A stretch of 64,000 bases of DNA from Amycolatopsis mongoliensis (lineage in GTDB: Bacteria > Actinomycetota > Actinomycetes > Mycobacteriales > Pseudonocardiaceae), in assembly GCF_030285665.1 (NCBI RefSeq), contig NZ_CP127295.1, positions 868,001 to 932,000 on the forward strand. Direction: 5' to 3'. This document shows positions 51,221 to 59,530 of this stretch, one piece after another. Both the position numbers and the translations under genes were made by a program. The notes under the pieces were generated by a model. It did not search any database. It saw only the letters and a program-made list of their open reading frames with translations, and had not been told where the DNA came from. How positions within the stretch are numbered: position 1 is the first letter of the stretch; every line of letters begins with the position of its first letter.

Positions 51221-52534
51221 TCACCTACCCAGCAGATTCACCTGCTCCGGGGTGGCGCGTTCACCGGAATACGGCGTGATGGCCCCGGTGCCCCGGTCGG
51301 TGACCGACGGTGGCTGGATCACCGTCGTCGTGGTGTCCGGGTTGATCTTGAACACGTACGCACCCGTGTAGCCGGAGTGCGAGTCCTTCGAGAACCCGAA
51401 CGGCGTCAGGCCCGGCCCCTTGAGGGCGCCCGAGCTCATGGCGTCGACGATCTTCTGCCGCGTCGGGTCCGGCCCGGCGGCCTTCAGCGCCTGGCCGAAC
51501 GTGTACGCCTGCACCATCCCGTAGAACAGCGTGTTGGTGAGCGGCTCCTTCGGGATGTACTTGTCGTGGATGCCCTTGAAGTAGGCGACCCACGGGTCGG
51601 ACGTCTGCGCGACGTCGGGCAGGTAGCCGGTGCCGATCAGCCCGTTGAGCAGCTGCGCGCTCGACACGCTCGCCCCGCCGCGCTTGGCGAAGTCCTGCAG
51701 CAGCCCGGACAGCGTCGCCGGGTCGGCGCCGATGCTGCTGACGACGAACTGCGGCTTGTACCCGATCTTCGCCGCGGCCAGGATCGCCAGCGCGGTGAAC
51801 GCCGGGATGCACTCGCAGACGACGACCTCGGCGCCCGCGGCCTTGAGCGCGGACAGCTGCGGCGTCACGTCGGTGTTGGCGCTGTCGTAGCCCTGCCGCG
51901 CGACGGTCTGGTCCTTCACGAACTGGTCGAGCCCGGCCTGGGTGTCGCGGCCGATGTCGTCGTTCTGCGTGAAGTACCCGATCTTCTTGCCGGCGAAGGT
52001 GTCCTTGACGTACTTGCCCTGGATCTTGCCCTCGCGGGCGTAGTCCAGCTGGTACCCGAAGGTCATCGGGGACTTCTGGGGGTTGTCCCACGCCAGCGCG
52101 CCCGAGGACACCAGCAGGTCCGGCACGCCCTCGGAGTTGAGGTAGTCGACGACCTTCGAGTGCGTCGGCGTGCCCAGGCCGCCGACGATCGCGAACACCT
52201 TGTCCTGCAGGACGAGCTTCTTCACGACCTCGACGGTCTTCGTCGGGTTGTAGCCGTCGTCCTCCACCTTGTAGTCGATCTTGCGGCCGTTGATCCCGCC
52301 GCCGTCGTTGATCGCCTGGTAGACCGCGCGGGCGCCGACGGAGATCTTGCTGTACCCGGGCGCGGCCGGGCCGGTCAGCGGCTGGTGGGTGCCGATGACG
52401 ACGGCGTCCTTCGTGACGCCGACGGCCGAGTCGGCGGCCTGCTGACCGCCGCCGTCGCTCTCCCCCGCCCCGCCGCACGCGCTGAGCGCGAGCGCCAGCA
52501 CCGCGATTCCCGCGACGGTTCTAGTGGTTCTCAT
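51221..52534 (-). CDS. Branched-chain-amino-acid-type ABC substrate-binding lipoprotein
   Basis: 437 residues. Lipobox LALSACGG with Cys20, then a type I periplasmic-binding fold (VVIGTHQPLTGPAAPGYSKI, VFAIVGGLGTPTHSKVVDYL, GYFTQNDDIGRDTQAGLDQF). Ligand may be an amino acid, amide or aromatic acid; it cannot be told. Its start lies within the end of the LivM-like gene (14-nt overlap). Last gene of a five-gene importer operon. Confidence 0.92.
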   Translation of the reverse strand: MRTTRTVAGIAVLALALSACGGAGESDGGGQQAADSAVGVTKDAVVIGTHQPLTGPAAPGYSKISVGARAVYQAINDGGGINGRKIDYKVEDDGYNPTKTVEVVKKLVLQDKVFAIVGGLGTPTHSKVVDYLNSEGVPDLLVSSGALAWDNPQKSPMTFGYQLDYAREGKIQGKYVKDTFAGKKIGYFTQNDDIGRDTQAGLDQFVKDQTVARQGYDSANTDVTPQLSALKAAGAEVVVCECIPAFTALAILAAAKIGYKPQFVVSSIGADPATLSGLLQDFAKRGGASVSSAQLLNGLIGTGYLPDVAQTSDPWVAYFKGIHDKYIPKEPLTNTLFYGMVQAYTFGQALKAAGPDPTRQKIVDAMSSGALKGPGLTPFGFSKDSHSGYTGAYVFKINPDTTTTVIQPPSVTDRGTGAITPYSGERATPEQVNLLGR

Positions 52535-53591
52535 GGTTCTCCTTCTTTTCGGCGGATCGACGGAGAAGCCCGCGCAGCCGTTGGAACCCGCCCTGGATGC
52601 CGCGCGGGAAGGCGAGCACGACGACGATGAGGATCACGCCGTAGACCGCGAGCGGGAGGTTGTTGGCCACGTCGGTGTTCAGGTGCAGGGCGTCGGCGAG
52701 GTCCTCGGACCAGGCCTGGAAGTAGACGAGCGCGACCGCGCCCCACAGCGCGCCCCACAGGGAGCCGAGCCCGCCCAGCACCACGGCCGCCAGCAGGCTC
52801 AGCGACAGCGCGGGCGTGAACGAGCCGGGCGCGGCGGTGCCGAGCAGGAACGCCTGCAGGCCACCGGCGAGCCCGCCGCAGACCGCGCTGATCAGGAACG
52901 CGAGGATCTTCGTGCGGCCGACGGCGATCCCGCCCAGCGACGCGGCGACCTCGTCGTCACGGACGGCGCGGAAGTCGCGGCCGAGCCGGCCGCGGACGAT
53001 GTTCAGCACCAGCACCAGCGCGATGAGCACGCTGAGCCAGACGATCCAGGTCTGCCAGCGCAGTTCGGGAACGCCGATCCCGGCCGGTCTGCTGTGGACG
53101 GTGAAGCTCAACCCGTTGCTGCCGCCCAGGAAGTCCTGGAACCGGCGGGTCAGCGCGGGCAGGCCGACGGCCAGCGCGAGCGTCGCCCCGGCGAGGTACG
53201 GGCCGCGCAGCCGGGCCGCGGCGGCCCCGGCCAGCAGCCCGGCGAGCCCGCCCGCGGCCGAGGCGAGCAGCAGGTCGGCCCACAGCGGGAACGACGGGAC
53301 CCGCCGCACCAGCAGCGCCACCGTGTACGCGCCGATGAACATGAACGCGCCGTGGCCCAGCGAAACCTGCCCGGTCAGGCCGGTGAGCAGGGTCAGCCCG
53401 GCGACCGCGACCAGGTAGTAGCCGATCGTCGCGATCCGCAGGTTGGTGAACTCGTCGGTGACCAGGGTCAGCACCACGACGACGGCGAACGCGCCCAGCG
53501 CGAACAGGACGTGGCGCAGCAGCGGCGGCACCGTCCGCTTCTTCGTCACCGGCTCGACGCGGGTTTCCGGAATACTCGTGCGCACGGTCAT
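52521..53591 (-). CDS. LivM-like ABC permease
   Basis: 356 residues, about nine or ten spans. Family signature GLTGQVSLGHGAFMFIGAY and the coupling segment RVRDDEVAASLGG-like AVRDDEVAASLGGIAVGRTK are clear. N-terminal ~25 residues are charged and cytoplasmic. ATGA overlap with the LivH-like gene. Confidence 0.93.
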   Translation of the reverse strand: MTVRTSIPETRVEPVTKKRTVPPLLRHVLFALGAFAVVVVLTLVTDEFTNLRIATIGYYLVAVAGLTLLTGLTGQVSLGHGAFMFIGAYTVALLVRRVPSFPLWADLLLASAAGGLAGLLAGAAAARLRGPYLAGATLALAVGLPALTRRFQDFLGGSNGLSFTVHSRPAGIGVPELRWQTWIVWLSVLIALVLVLNIVRGRLGRDFRAVRDDEVAASLGGIAVGRTKILAFLISAVCGGLAGGLQAFLLGTAAPGSFTPALSLSLLAAVVLGGLGSLWGALWGAVALVYFQAWSEDLADALHLNTDVANNLPLAVYGVILIVVVLAFPRGIQGGFQRLRGLLRRSAEKKENHENH

Positions 53592-54439
53592 ACCCGCCTC
53601 ACCTTCGCGCGGCCGAACAACCCGCTGGGACGCACGATCAGCACGACGACGAGGATCGCCAGCGCGGCGATCGTCACCATCTCCGGTCCCAGGTAGCCGG
53701 ACACATAGGACAGTCCGACGCCGAGGACGAACCCGCCGGCGATGGTGCCGAGGGGGTTGTCCAGGCCACCGAGCACCGCCGCGGTGAGGGCGTAGACGAA
53801 GACGCCGTCCAGCACGTTCGGGAAGAGGAACGGCGGGGTGGCGAGCAGCCCAGCCAGCGAGCCGACCGCGGCCGCCAGGCCCCAGCCGACGGTGAGCATC
53901 AGCCCGACCCGCACGCCGAGGGTGCGGGCCACCTCCGGGGCGAACGCGGCCGCGCGCATCCGCAGGCCCAGTGGGGTGTACTTGAACACCACCAGCACGA
54001 GCGCGGCGATCACGAGCACCACCAGCACCACGAACAGGTCGTTGGCGGAGAACCGGCCGACGAAGTCGAAGGCGTACGGGAACGCCAACGGCTCGTTGGA
54101 CCAGATCATGCCCGCGATCGCCTGCAGCACCAGCAGGAGCCCGAGGGTGACGATGATCGAGCTCAGTTCGGAGCGGTGCCGCAGCGGCCGGATCAGCAGC
54201 CGTTCGGTGGCGACGCCCAGCACGGTCCCGGCCACGATCGCGACGGCGAAGCCGAGCCAGTAGCTGCCCGTCGCCCTGGTCACCGAGTACGCGAGGTACG
54301 TCGAGATCAGGGCGAGCGCGGGCTGCGCGAAGTTCACCACCCGGGTGGCCCGGTAGATGATGACCAGCGCGAGCCCGAGCGCCGCGTAGACCGCGCCGGC
54401 GGAGATCCCGCCGAGGGTCAGGTCGAGGAATTCCTGCAT
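53588..54439 (-). CDS. LivH-like ABC permease
   Basis: 283 residues with eight or so spans: LTLGGISAGAVYAALGLALV at the N-terminus, the coupling loop KYTPLGLRMRAAAFAPEVAR, and DNPLGTIAGGFVLGVG. Pairs with the LivM-like protein to form the translocation channel. 28 nt after the LivF-like gene. Confidence 0.93.
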   Translation of the reverse strand: MQEFLDLTLGGISAGAVYAALGLALVIIYRATRVVNFAQPALALISTYLAYSVTRATGSYWLGFAVAIVAGTVLGVATERLLIRPLRHRSELSSIIVTLGLLLVLQAIAGMIWSNEPLAFPYAFDFVGRFSANDLFVVLVVLVIAALVLVVFKYTPLGLRMRAAAFAPEVARTLGVRVGLMLTVGWGLAAAVGSLAGLLATPPFLFPNVLDGVFVYALTAAVLGGLDNPLGTIAGGFVLGVGLSYVSGYLGPEMVTIAALAILVVVLIVRPSGLFGRAKVRRV

Positions 54440-54467
54440 ACCGGACCGTTCTCTCCCTGGTGGTTGC

Positions 54468-55175
54468 TCAGAAACCGAGGTAGGCGTGACGGAGGCCGTC
54501 GTCGGCCAGCAGCTCCGCGGCGGTGTCGACGGCGACGACCCGGCCCAGTGCCAGTACGTAGCCGCGGTCGGCGATGGACAGCGCGCTGTGCGCGTTCTGC
54601 TCGACGAGCACCACGGTGAGCCCGGTCGAGGTCCGCAGGTCCCGCAGGATGCCCATGATCCGCGCGGTGATCAGCGGCGCGAGGCCCAGCGACGGCTCGT
54701 CGAGCAGCAGCAGGTCGGGCCGGCTCATCAGGGCGCGGCCGATGGCGAGCATCTGCCGTTCGCCACCGGACAGCGTCGCGGCGGGTTTCGCCGAACGTTC
54801 CTCCAGCGGCGGGAAAAGCTCGTACATCTCCTTGCGCGCGGCCTCGCGGTCGGCGCGGTCGCGGCGCCACAACGCGCCGAGCCGGAGGTTCTCGTCGACG
54901 GTCAGCTCGGTGATCACGCCGCCGCCCTCGGGCACGTGCGCCACCCCGCCGCGGGCGATGCGGTCGGCCGCCAGCCCGGTGAGTTCCCGGCCGTCCCAGG
55001 TGATCCGGCCGCCACGCGCCGGCTGCAGGCCGCTGATCGTGCGCAGCAACGTCGTCTTGCCCGCGCCGTTCGCGCCGAGCACCGCGGTGATCCCGCCGCG
55101 CTCGACCGCCAGGCCGACGCCGTCGAGCGCGCGGACGGCGCCGTAGGCCACGGAAAGCTCGTCGATCTCAAGCAC
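54468..55175 (-). CDS. LivF-like ABC ATPase
   Basis: 235 residues. Walker A GANGAGKTT, signature LSGGERQMLAIGRAL, Walker B LLLLDEPSLGLAP, switch VEQNAHSAL. GTG 55175 overlaps the end of the LivG-like gene by 8 nt and has GGAGG 6 nt upstream; a longer upstream frame is a shadow of LivG. Confidence 0.93.
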   Translation of the reverse strand: MLEIDELSVAYGAVRALDGVGLAVERGGITAVLGANGAGKTTLLRTISGLQPARGGRITWDGRELTGLAADRIARGGVAHVPEGGGVITELTVDENLRLGALWRRDRADREAARKEMYELFPPLEERSAKPAATLSGGERQMLAIGRALMSRPDLLLLDEPSLGLAPLITARIMGILRDLRTSTGLTVVLVEQNAHSALSIADRGYVLALGRVVAVDTAAELLADDGLRHAYLGF

Positions 55176-55974
55176 CGGGCGCCTCCTCGGCGGGGTCACC
55201 GAGGTAGGCCTCGGCCACGCGGGGGTCGGCCTGGATCTCGGCCGGGGCACCCGCCGCGATCACCTCGCCGAAGTTGAGCACCACGACGCGGTCGCAGACC
55301 TGCATGACGAGGTCCATGTGGTGTTCGACGAGCACGACCGCCATGTGCCGCCGCAGCGAGAGGATCAACGTCGAGAGCTCGACGAGCTCGGCGGCCGAAA
55401 GCCCGCTGGCGGGTTCGTCGAGCAGCAGCAGGTCCGGTTCGGCCACCAGCGCCCGGGCGAGGGCGACGCGTTTTCGCACGCCGTAAGGCAGAACGCCGGG
55501 CAGCCGGTCGGCGAGGTCGGCGATCCCGAGCTCCCCGAGCGTCGCCCGGGCACGCGCGGCCAGGTCGGATTCGTCGCGCGCCGAACGCCCGGCGCCGACG
55601 AGCGCGGGGAGCACGCCGGTCTTCGCGTGGCGGCCCGCGCCGGCCATCACGTTCTCGAGCACGGTCAGCCCGGCGAAGAGGCCGAGCCCCTGCAGGGTGC
55701 GGACGATCCCGAGCCCGGCGAGGTGCTCGGGGCGGTGCCGCACGAGCGGTTCGCCGCGCCACAGCACCCGGCCGGACTGGGGCCGGACGAACCCGCAGAT
55801 GACGTTGAAGAGCGTGGTCTTCCCGGCACCGTTGGGTCCGATGACCCCGACGACGGTGCCGGCGTCGACGCTCAGCCGCACGTCGTGCAGCGCGGTGAGC
55901 CCGCCGAACCGCACGGTGAGGCCGTCCACCACGAGCAGGTCCTCGTCGGGCCGTGCCTCACCAAGAAGCGTCAT
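55168..55974 (-). CDS. LivG-like ABC ATPase
   Basis: 268 residues. Walker A GPNGAGKTTLFNV, signature LPYGVRKRVALARAL (the usual LSYG replaced by LPYG), Walker B LLLLDEPASGLS, switch VEHHMDLVM. ATG 55974 follows GGAGAG by 7 nt. First gene of the importer operon; its promoter should lie in 55975-56150. Confidence 0.93.
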   Translation of the reverse strand: MTLLGEARPDEDLLVVDGLTVRFGGLTALHDVRLSVDAGTVVGVIGPNGAGKTTLFNVICGFVRPQSGRVLWRGEPLVRHRPEHLAGLGIVRTLQGLGLFAGLTVLENVMAGAGRHAKTGVLPALVGAGRSARDESDLAARARATLGELGIADLADRLPGVLPYGVRKRVALARALVAEPDLLLLDEPASGLSAAELVELSTLILSLRRHMAVVLVEHHMDLVMQVCDRVVVLNFGEVIAAGAPAEIQADPRVAEAYLGDPAEEAPGA

Positions 55975-56156
55975 CGTCGACTCTCCCGTCTCTCCTGTCC
56001 CACTATGTGGACCAGGCCGTACCGCGCGGTCGGTATGAAGAGGGTGGGGTGCGGCGCCGGTCGTGTCAAGGTGCGAACCAGCGGAAACCGGATCACCGTG
56101 ACCGGTCCGTGAATTTCGGGAAGCCCGTGCGCCGGGAGAAGTCCTGACCACACAAG

Positions 56157-56190
56157 AAGGGCGGGTGCGCTCTTCAGCGCACCCGCCCTT
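56157..56190. terminator. Hairpin at the end of the orphan binding-protein gene
   Basis: 15-bp perfect arms AAGGGCGGGTGCGCT/AGCGCACCCGCCCTT with a CTTC-type 4-nt loop, 16 nt past the stop. Confidence 0.85.
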
Positions 56191-56205
56191 CCCCGCCGGC
56201 CCCGG

Positions 56206-57183
56206 TCAGCCGGTACTCGCCTGCGGCGTGATCATCGCGGAAGCGTCGAGCTTCGTCTGGACGACGCCCAGCTGCTGCAACAGGTCCGGCACCCGCTGGA
56301 TGCGGCGAGCGTCCAGGGTGGACCCGAACGCGGGCATCACCATCAGGCTCGCGATGTCCTGGTCCACTTTGGCGTTGCGGACGACGAGCGGCTCGATCCG
56401 CGCGCGGTCGACCGCGGCGCGCGTGGCGTTGAGCATCGCGCGCTGGAACGCGAGCATCGTCTTCGGGTGACCCTGGACCCACTGCGCCGTCGCGCCGAAG
56501 CCGGTGAGGGGGAAGGACTGCGTGCTGCCGCTGGCGGCGTCGATGACCGGGACCGCGCCGGCGACCTTGGCCGCCTGCGTGAGGAACGGTTCCGGCTGGT
56601 AGGCGGCGTCGACGCGGCCCTGCGCCAGTGCGGCTCCCATCTCCGGCAACGGCATCGGCACCCACTGCACCTTGTCGAAGCCGACCCCGTGATCGCGCAT
56701 GACCGACCGGGTCAGCACGTCCGAGGCGGCGTTCTTCGAGCTGATGGCGATCCGCTTGCCGTTCAGGTCTCCCACCGTCTTGACCGGCGAGTTCGGCACG
56801 GTGACCAGCTCGTTGCTGCGCGGGCTCGCCGAGGTGGCGTCGGCGATCAGCTTCACGTCCGCCCCGTTGTTCTTCGCCAGGAAGAACAGGGTGTAGGTGG
56901 ACAGCGCGAGGTCGTCCTGGCCGTTCGTCATCCGGTTCAGCGCCTCCTGGCCGCTGGCGCCGGTGTCGGCCTGCACGTCGAGCCCTTCGGCCTTGAAGTA
57001 GCCGCCTTCCTGGGCCAGCCAAAAGGTGGCGAGGTCGACGGCGGCGAAGATCGCGACGCGGATGGCCGGTTTTTCGACGGCACCGGCACTGCCGGACCCG
57101 CCTCGCTGGTTGCACGCGCTCACCAGCAGCGCGAGGACGAGCGCGAGCACGGCGAACCGGCGGGTCGAGGCGCGTTTGGGCAT
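56206..57183 (-). CDS. Orphan NMT1/SsuA-type substrate-binding lipoprotein
   Basis: 325 residues. Lipobox LLVSACNQ with Cys24, then a type II periplasmic-binding domain of the NMT1/aliphatic-sulfonate class (VAIFAAVDLATFWLAQEGGY, KTVGDLNGKRIAIS, DAAYQPEPFLTQAA). Such proteins bring thiamine precursors, sulfonates or nitrate to ABC importers, but no permease or ATPase of that class is adjacent. ATG 57183 has GGAAAGG-type ribosome site ~9 nt upstream. Confidence 0.9.
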   Translation of the reverse strand: MPKRASTRRFAVLALVLALLVSACNQRGGSGSAGAVEKPAIRVAIFAAVDLATFWLAQEGGYFKAEGLDVQADTGASGQEALNRMTNGQDDLALSTYTLFFLAKNNGADVKLIADATSASPRSNELVTVPNSPVKTVGDLNGKRIAISSKNAASDVLTRSVMRDHGVGFDKVQWVPMPLPEMGAALAQGRVDAAYQPEPFLTQAAKVAGAVPVIDAASGSTQSFPLTGFGATAQWVQGHPKTMLAFQRAMLNATRAAVDRARIEPLVVRNAKVDQDIASLMVMPAFGSTLDARRIQRVPDLLQQLGVVQTKLDASAMITPQASTG

Positions 57184-57538
57184 GGCACTCCTCGGAAAGG
57201 AATCTTTTCGATCACGGGAATCCGGCTCGTACAGCCGTGATCGCCGGACTGTAGATGACGTTTTCCGGGTCCGCAAATATCGATTCGGGAAAGCCTGAAC
57301 GGCGTTCAAACGCGTAATCCACTGACTGGACGATGATCACCAGGGGAAACAAACCCACAAGAAACCGGCACACAGCGTGATCGATGTCCGCCAACCAGCC
57401 GAGCGCACTACCGCGGATGACCCATCGGGAAAGGAATCGCCCGCGCGCGGCCCGGCAGCGGAAAACCGATTCCGGCCGGCGCAGTAACAACCAGATCTTC
57501 TTCGGAGACTCTGGCGGGCGGAATGGGAGGGGACGCCG
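57184..57538. other. 355-bp gene-free divergent region
   Basis: No credible gene on either strand. It is visibly less GC-rich than its flanks (AT-rich patches near 57260-57310) and separates the leftward binding-lipoprotein gene from the rightward Kelch gene, so it should hold both promoters. No clear operator seen. Confidence 0.5.
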
Positions 57539-58450
57539 ATGAACGTGTCGTGGAAGTACCGGCCGCCGATGCTCTCGCCGAGGTTCGCCCACGACGTGGC
57601 GACCGTCGGCGACGACGTCTTCGTGCTCGGCGGGTCGGACGGGAAGGTGGTCTTCGGCTCGGTGGAGACGCGCAAGGTCACCGGCGGCGGCGCCTGGCAC
57701 TACGTCAGCCCGATGCCCACCCCGCGCGGCAACCACGCGGTCGGCGTCGTCGGCGGGTTGGTCTACGCCGCCGCCGGGATCACCCCGGACGAGCGCACCA
57801 CCGACGTCGTCGAGGTCTACGACCCGGCGGCCGACGAGTGGCGGCCGAGCCCGTCGCTGCCCGTGCCGATCGGCGCGGCGTCGGCGGCCGGACTCGGCGG
57901 AAAGCTTTATGTGGCAGGTGGTTTCGTGGGCGACAGCGACCCGGAGGAGCACGCCACGGACGCGGTGCTCGCGTTCGACCCGGCCGCGCGGCGCTGGGCG
58001 CCGGTGGCGCCGATGCTCACACCGCGCGCCCGGCACCGGCTCATCGCGGCGGGGAAACACCTCTACGCGCTCGGCGGTTTGCCGAGCAGGCAGCAGAACG
58101 CGCTCGATTCGGTGGAGCGGTACTGCCCGGAGACCGATCGCTGGGAGTCGGTCGCGCCGATGCGCAAACGGCGGGGCGCGCCCGGCGCGGTGCGGGTGGG
58201 CGACCGGATCGTGGTGGTCGGCGGCGGCCCCGCGCCGGTCGAGGACCCGACCGCGCGGGACCGCACGACCGAGGTCCTCGACGTCCGCACGGGGGAATGG
58301 GTGCTGCTGGGCACACTGCTCCCGCACGGCCGGGCGTCGCTGGTCTGCGCGGCCACCCCGGCACACCGGGTCCTCGCCATCGGCGGGAACGCCAACCTCT
58401 ACGGCAGCCTGGTGACGGTGCCGGACGTGCTTTCGCTCAAACTGCCGTGA
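57539..58450 (+). CDS. Kelch-repeat beta-propeller protein
   Basis: 303 residues, no signal peptide. Five to six Kelch motifs with the Gly-Gly pair and following Tyr/Trp: VFVLGGSDGK, VYAAAGITPDERTT, LYVAGGFVGDS, LYALGGLPSRQQN, IVVVGGGPAPV, VLAIGGNANLYG. Cytoplasmic propellers of this kind bind proteins or act as isomerases; role unknown. GGAGGGG precedes ATG 57539. Convergent with the SH3-like gene, 4 bp apart. Confidence 0.87.
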   Translation: MNVSWKYRPPMLSPRFAHDVATVGDDVFVLGGSDGKVVFGSVETRKVTGGGAWHYVSPMPTPRGNHAVGVVGGLVYAAAGITPDERTTDVVEVYDPAADEWRPSPSLPVPIGAASAAGLGGKLYVAGGFVGDSDPEEHATDAVLAFDPAARRWAPVAPMLTPRARHRLIAAGKHLYALGGLPSRQQNALDSVERYCPETDRWESVAPMRKRRGAPGAVRVGDRIVVVGGGPAPVEDPTARDRTTEVLDVRTGEWVLLGTLLPHGRASLVCAATPAHRVLAIGGNANLYGSLVTVPDVLSLKLP

Positions 58451-58454
58451 GCGG

Positions 58455-58718
58455 TCAGCAGAACCAGCCGGCCTGGATCCAGCCGCGCTGGTTCACGTGG
58501 CCCATCGCGTAGCCCTCGGCCCAGTCGCCGCTGGGCGAGTACCGCGACAGCTCGAAGTGGTCACCGCGGTAGAGGGTGCCGATGATGACGCCGGCCGGCT
58601 GCGTCCGGACATAGAGGTCCTGGGCGCAGATTTCGTGCACGGTGCCCGCCGAAGCGACGGGCGCGAAGGTGATCGCCGCGGCGGCAGCGAGGGTCGCGGT
58701 CAGGATGACGCGGTTCAT
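58455..58718 (-). CDS. Small secreted SH3-like protein
   Basis: 87 residues. Signal peptide to about ASA-GT (residue ~24); the mature part resembles a bacterial SH3 domain (DLYVRTQPAGVIIGTLYRGD, WAEGYAMGHVNQRGWIQAGW) with Cys near each end. Probably cell-wall associated. Follows the next secreted-protein gene by 10 nt, so the two form one operon. Confidence 0.82.
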   Translation of the reverse strand: MNRVILTATLAAAAAITFAPVASAGTVHEICAQDLYVRTQPAGVIIGTLYRGDHFELSRYSPSGDWAEGYAMGHVNQRGWIQAGWFC

Positions 58719-58728
58719 CGGTTCCCTT

Positions 58729-59058
58729 TCAGTTCAGCGTGAAGCAGTCGCGGAGCAGGAAGCCCCATTGGCTCGTGCCGTGCCAGAAGACGTCGGCCGA
58801 GTTGTGGTCGGAGGTGATGTAGCGGACGCCGATGTAGTTGCCCTGCACGAGCGTCGCGATCGGGTCGGAGTGCCCCTGCCCGGCGGTGTAGTTGCCGAAG
58901 AGGGTGGCGGTGGCGCAGGTGATGTGCGCGGCCCGGGTCGGCACCCACGGGTCGCCGATCGTGCCGCTTCCACTTTGGACGGTCGCCTCGGCGGGCGCGG
59001 CGGCCAGGCCTGCCGCCGCGACGGCGAGCAGTGCGGCCACACGGAGTCGGTTGAGCAT
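58729..59058 (-). CDS. Small secreted protein
   Basis: 109 residues with a signal peptide to about AEA-TV (~26). Mature part contains two Cys (HITCATA, RDCFTLN) and a WVPTRAAHITCATATLFGNY segment; likely a disulfide-bonded beta-rich domain related in style to the SH3-like protein downstream. Family not recognised. GAAAGGACC-type ribosome site before ATG 59058. Confidence 0.78.
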   Translation of the reverse strand: MLNRLRVAALLAVAAAGLAAAPAEATVQSGSGTIGDPWVPTRAAHITCATATLFGNYTAGQGHSDPIATLVQGNYIGVRYITSDHNSADVFWHGTSQWGFLLRDCFTLN

Positions 59059-59474
59059 TTCGGTCCTTTCCGGACGGACGAGGTCGTCGGGAAAGAACTA
59101 CCTTCCGGCACGGTCGGGCGGAAGCCCACGCGATGACCGGGTGTGCACACTTCGGGTCCGTCCGTGCAACGGCGCCGGTCAACGCGCTGCCGACCACCCG
59201 CCGCGCCCCCGCACCGGGCCTGGACGCACCAGGCGCCCGCCCCGAACTCCGGATGGCGCTCCCGGCCGAGTTCGAGCGCCCCGATGTGGCGTTCGGTGCG
59301 TCAGACGCACCGAACGCCACATTGGGTGCGCTGGACGCACCCAACGCCACATTGGGCCCGGGCGACCCGGCGCCACCCGCCGGCGCACCCGCTCGCGGCA
59401 CCACCCACTACCCCACGGCGGCCCTGGCCGGCGTCGCGAAGCGGCGCAAACCAAGCCTCTCCCGACACCGCCCA
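59059..59474. other. Gene-free region with inverted repeats and a gene-end duplication
   Basis: No credible gene in 59059-59474. It contains the compound palindrome at 59284 and one copy of a duplicated MFS gene end (59405-59465). The promoter of the secreted-protein operon should lie in its left part. Confidence 0.55.
59284..59343. repeat. Compound palindrome
   Basis: 19-bp arms beginning ATGTGGCGTTCGGTGCG around one base (59284-59322), followed at once by TGGGTGCG/CGCACCCA (59323-59343) and a second copy of AACGCCACATTGGG. Probably a terminator region for the MFS gene that reads toward it. Confidence 0.65.
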
Positions 59475-59530
59475 CTACCCCACCGCAGCCCTGGCCGGGG
59501 TCGCGCAGCGACGCAAGCCCGGCGTGCCCG
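59405..59530. repeat. Imperfect tandem duplication of the MFS gene 3' end
   Basis: About 60 bp at 59405-59465 repeats 59468-59530 with ~85-90% identity by eye; both encode, on the minus strand, LGLRRFATPARAAVG/PGLRRCATPARAAVG followed by a stop. The outer copy is outside the gene. Confidence 0.7.

Noticed and set aside
51261-52478. Second large leftward frame over the binding-protein gene
   Set aside because: Arg/Gly-rich shadow one frame off the lipoprotein gene, which has a clear signal peptide and fold.
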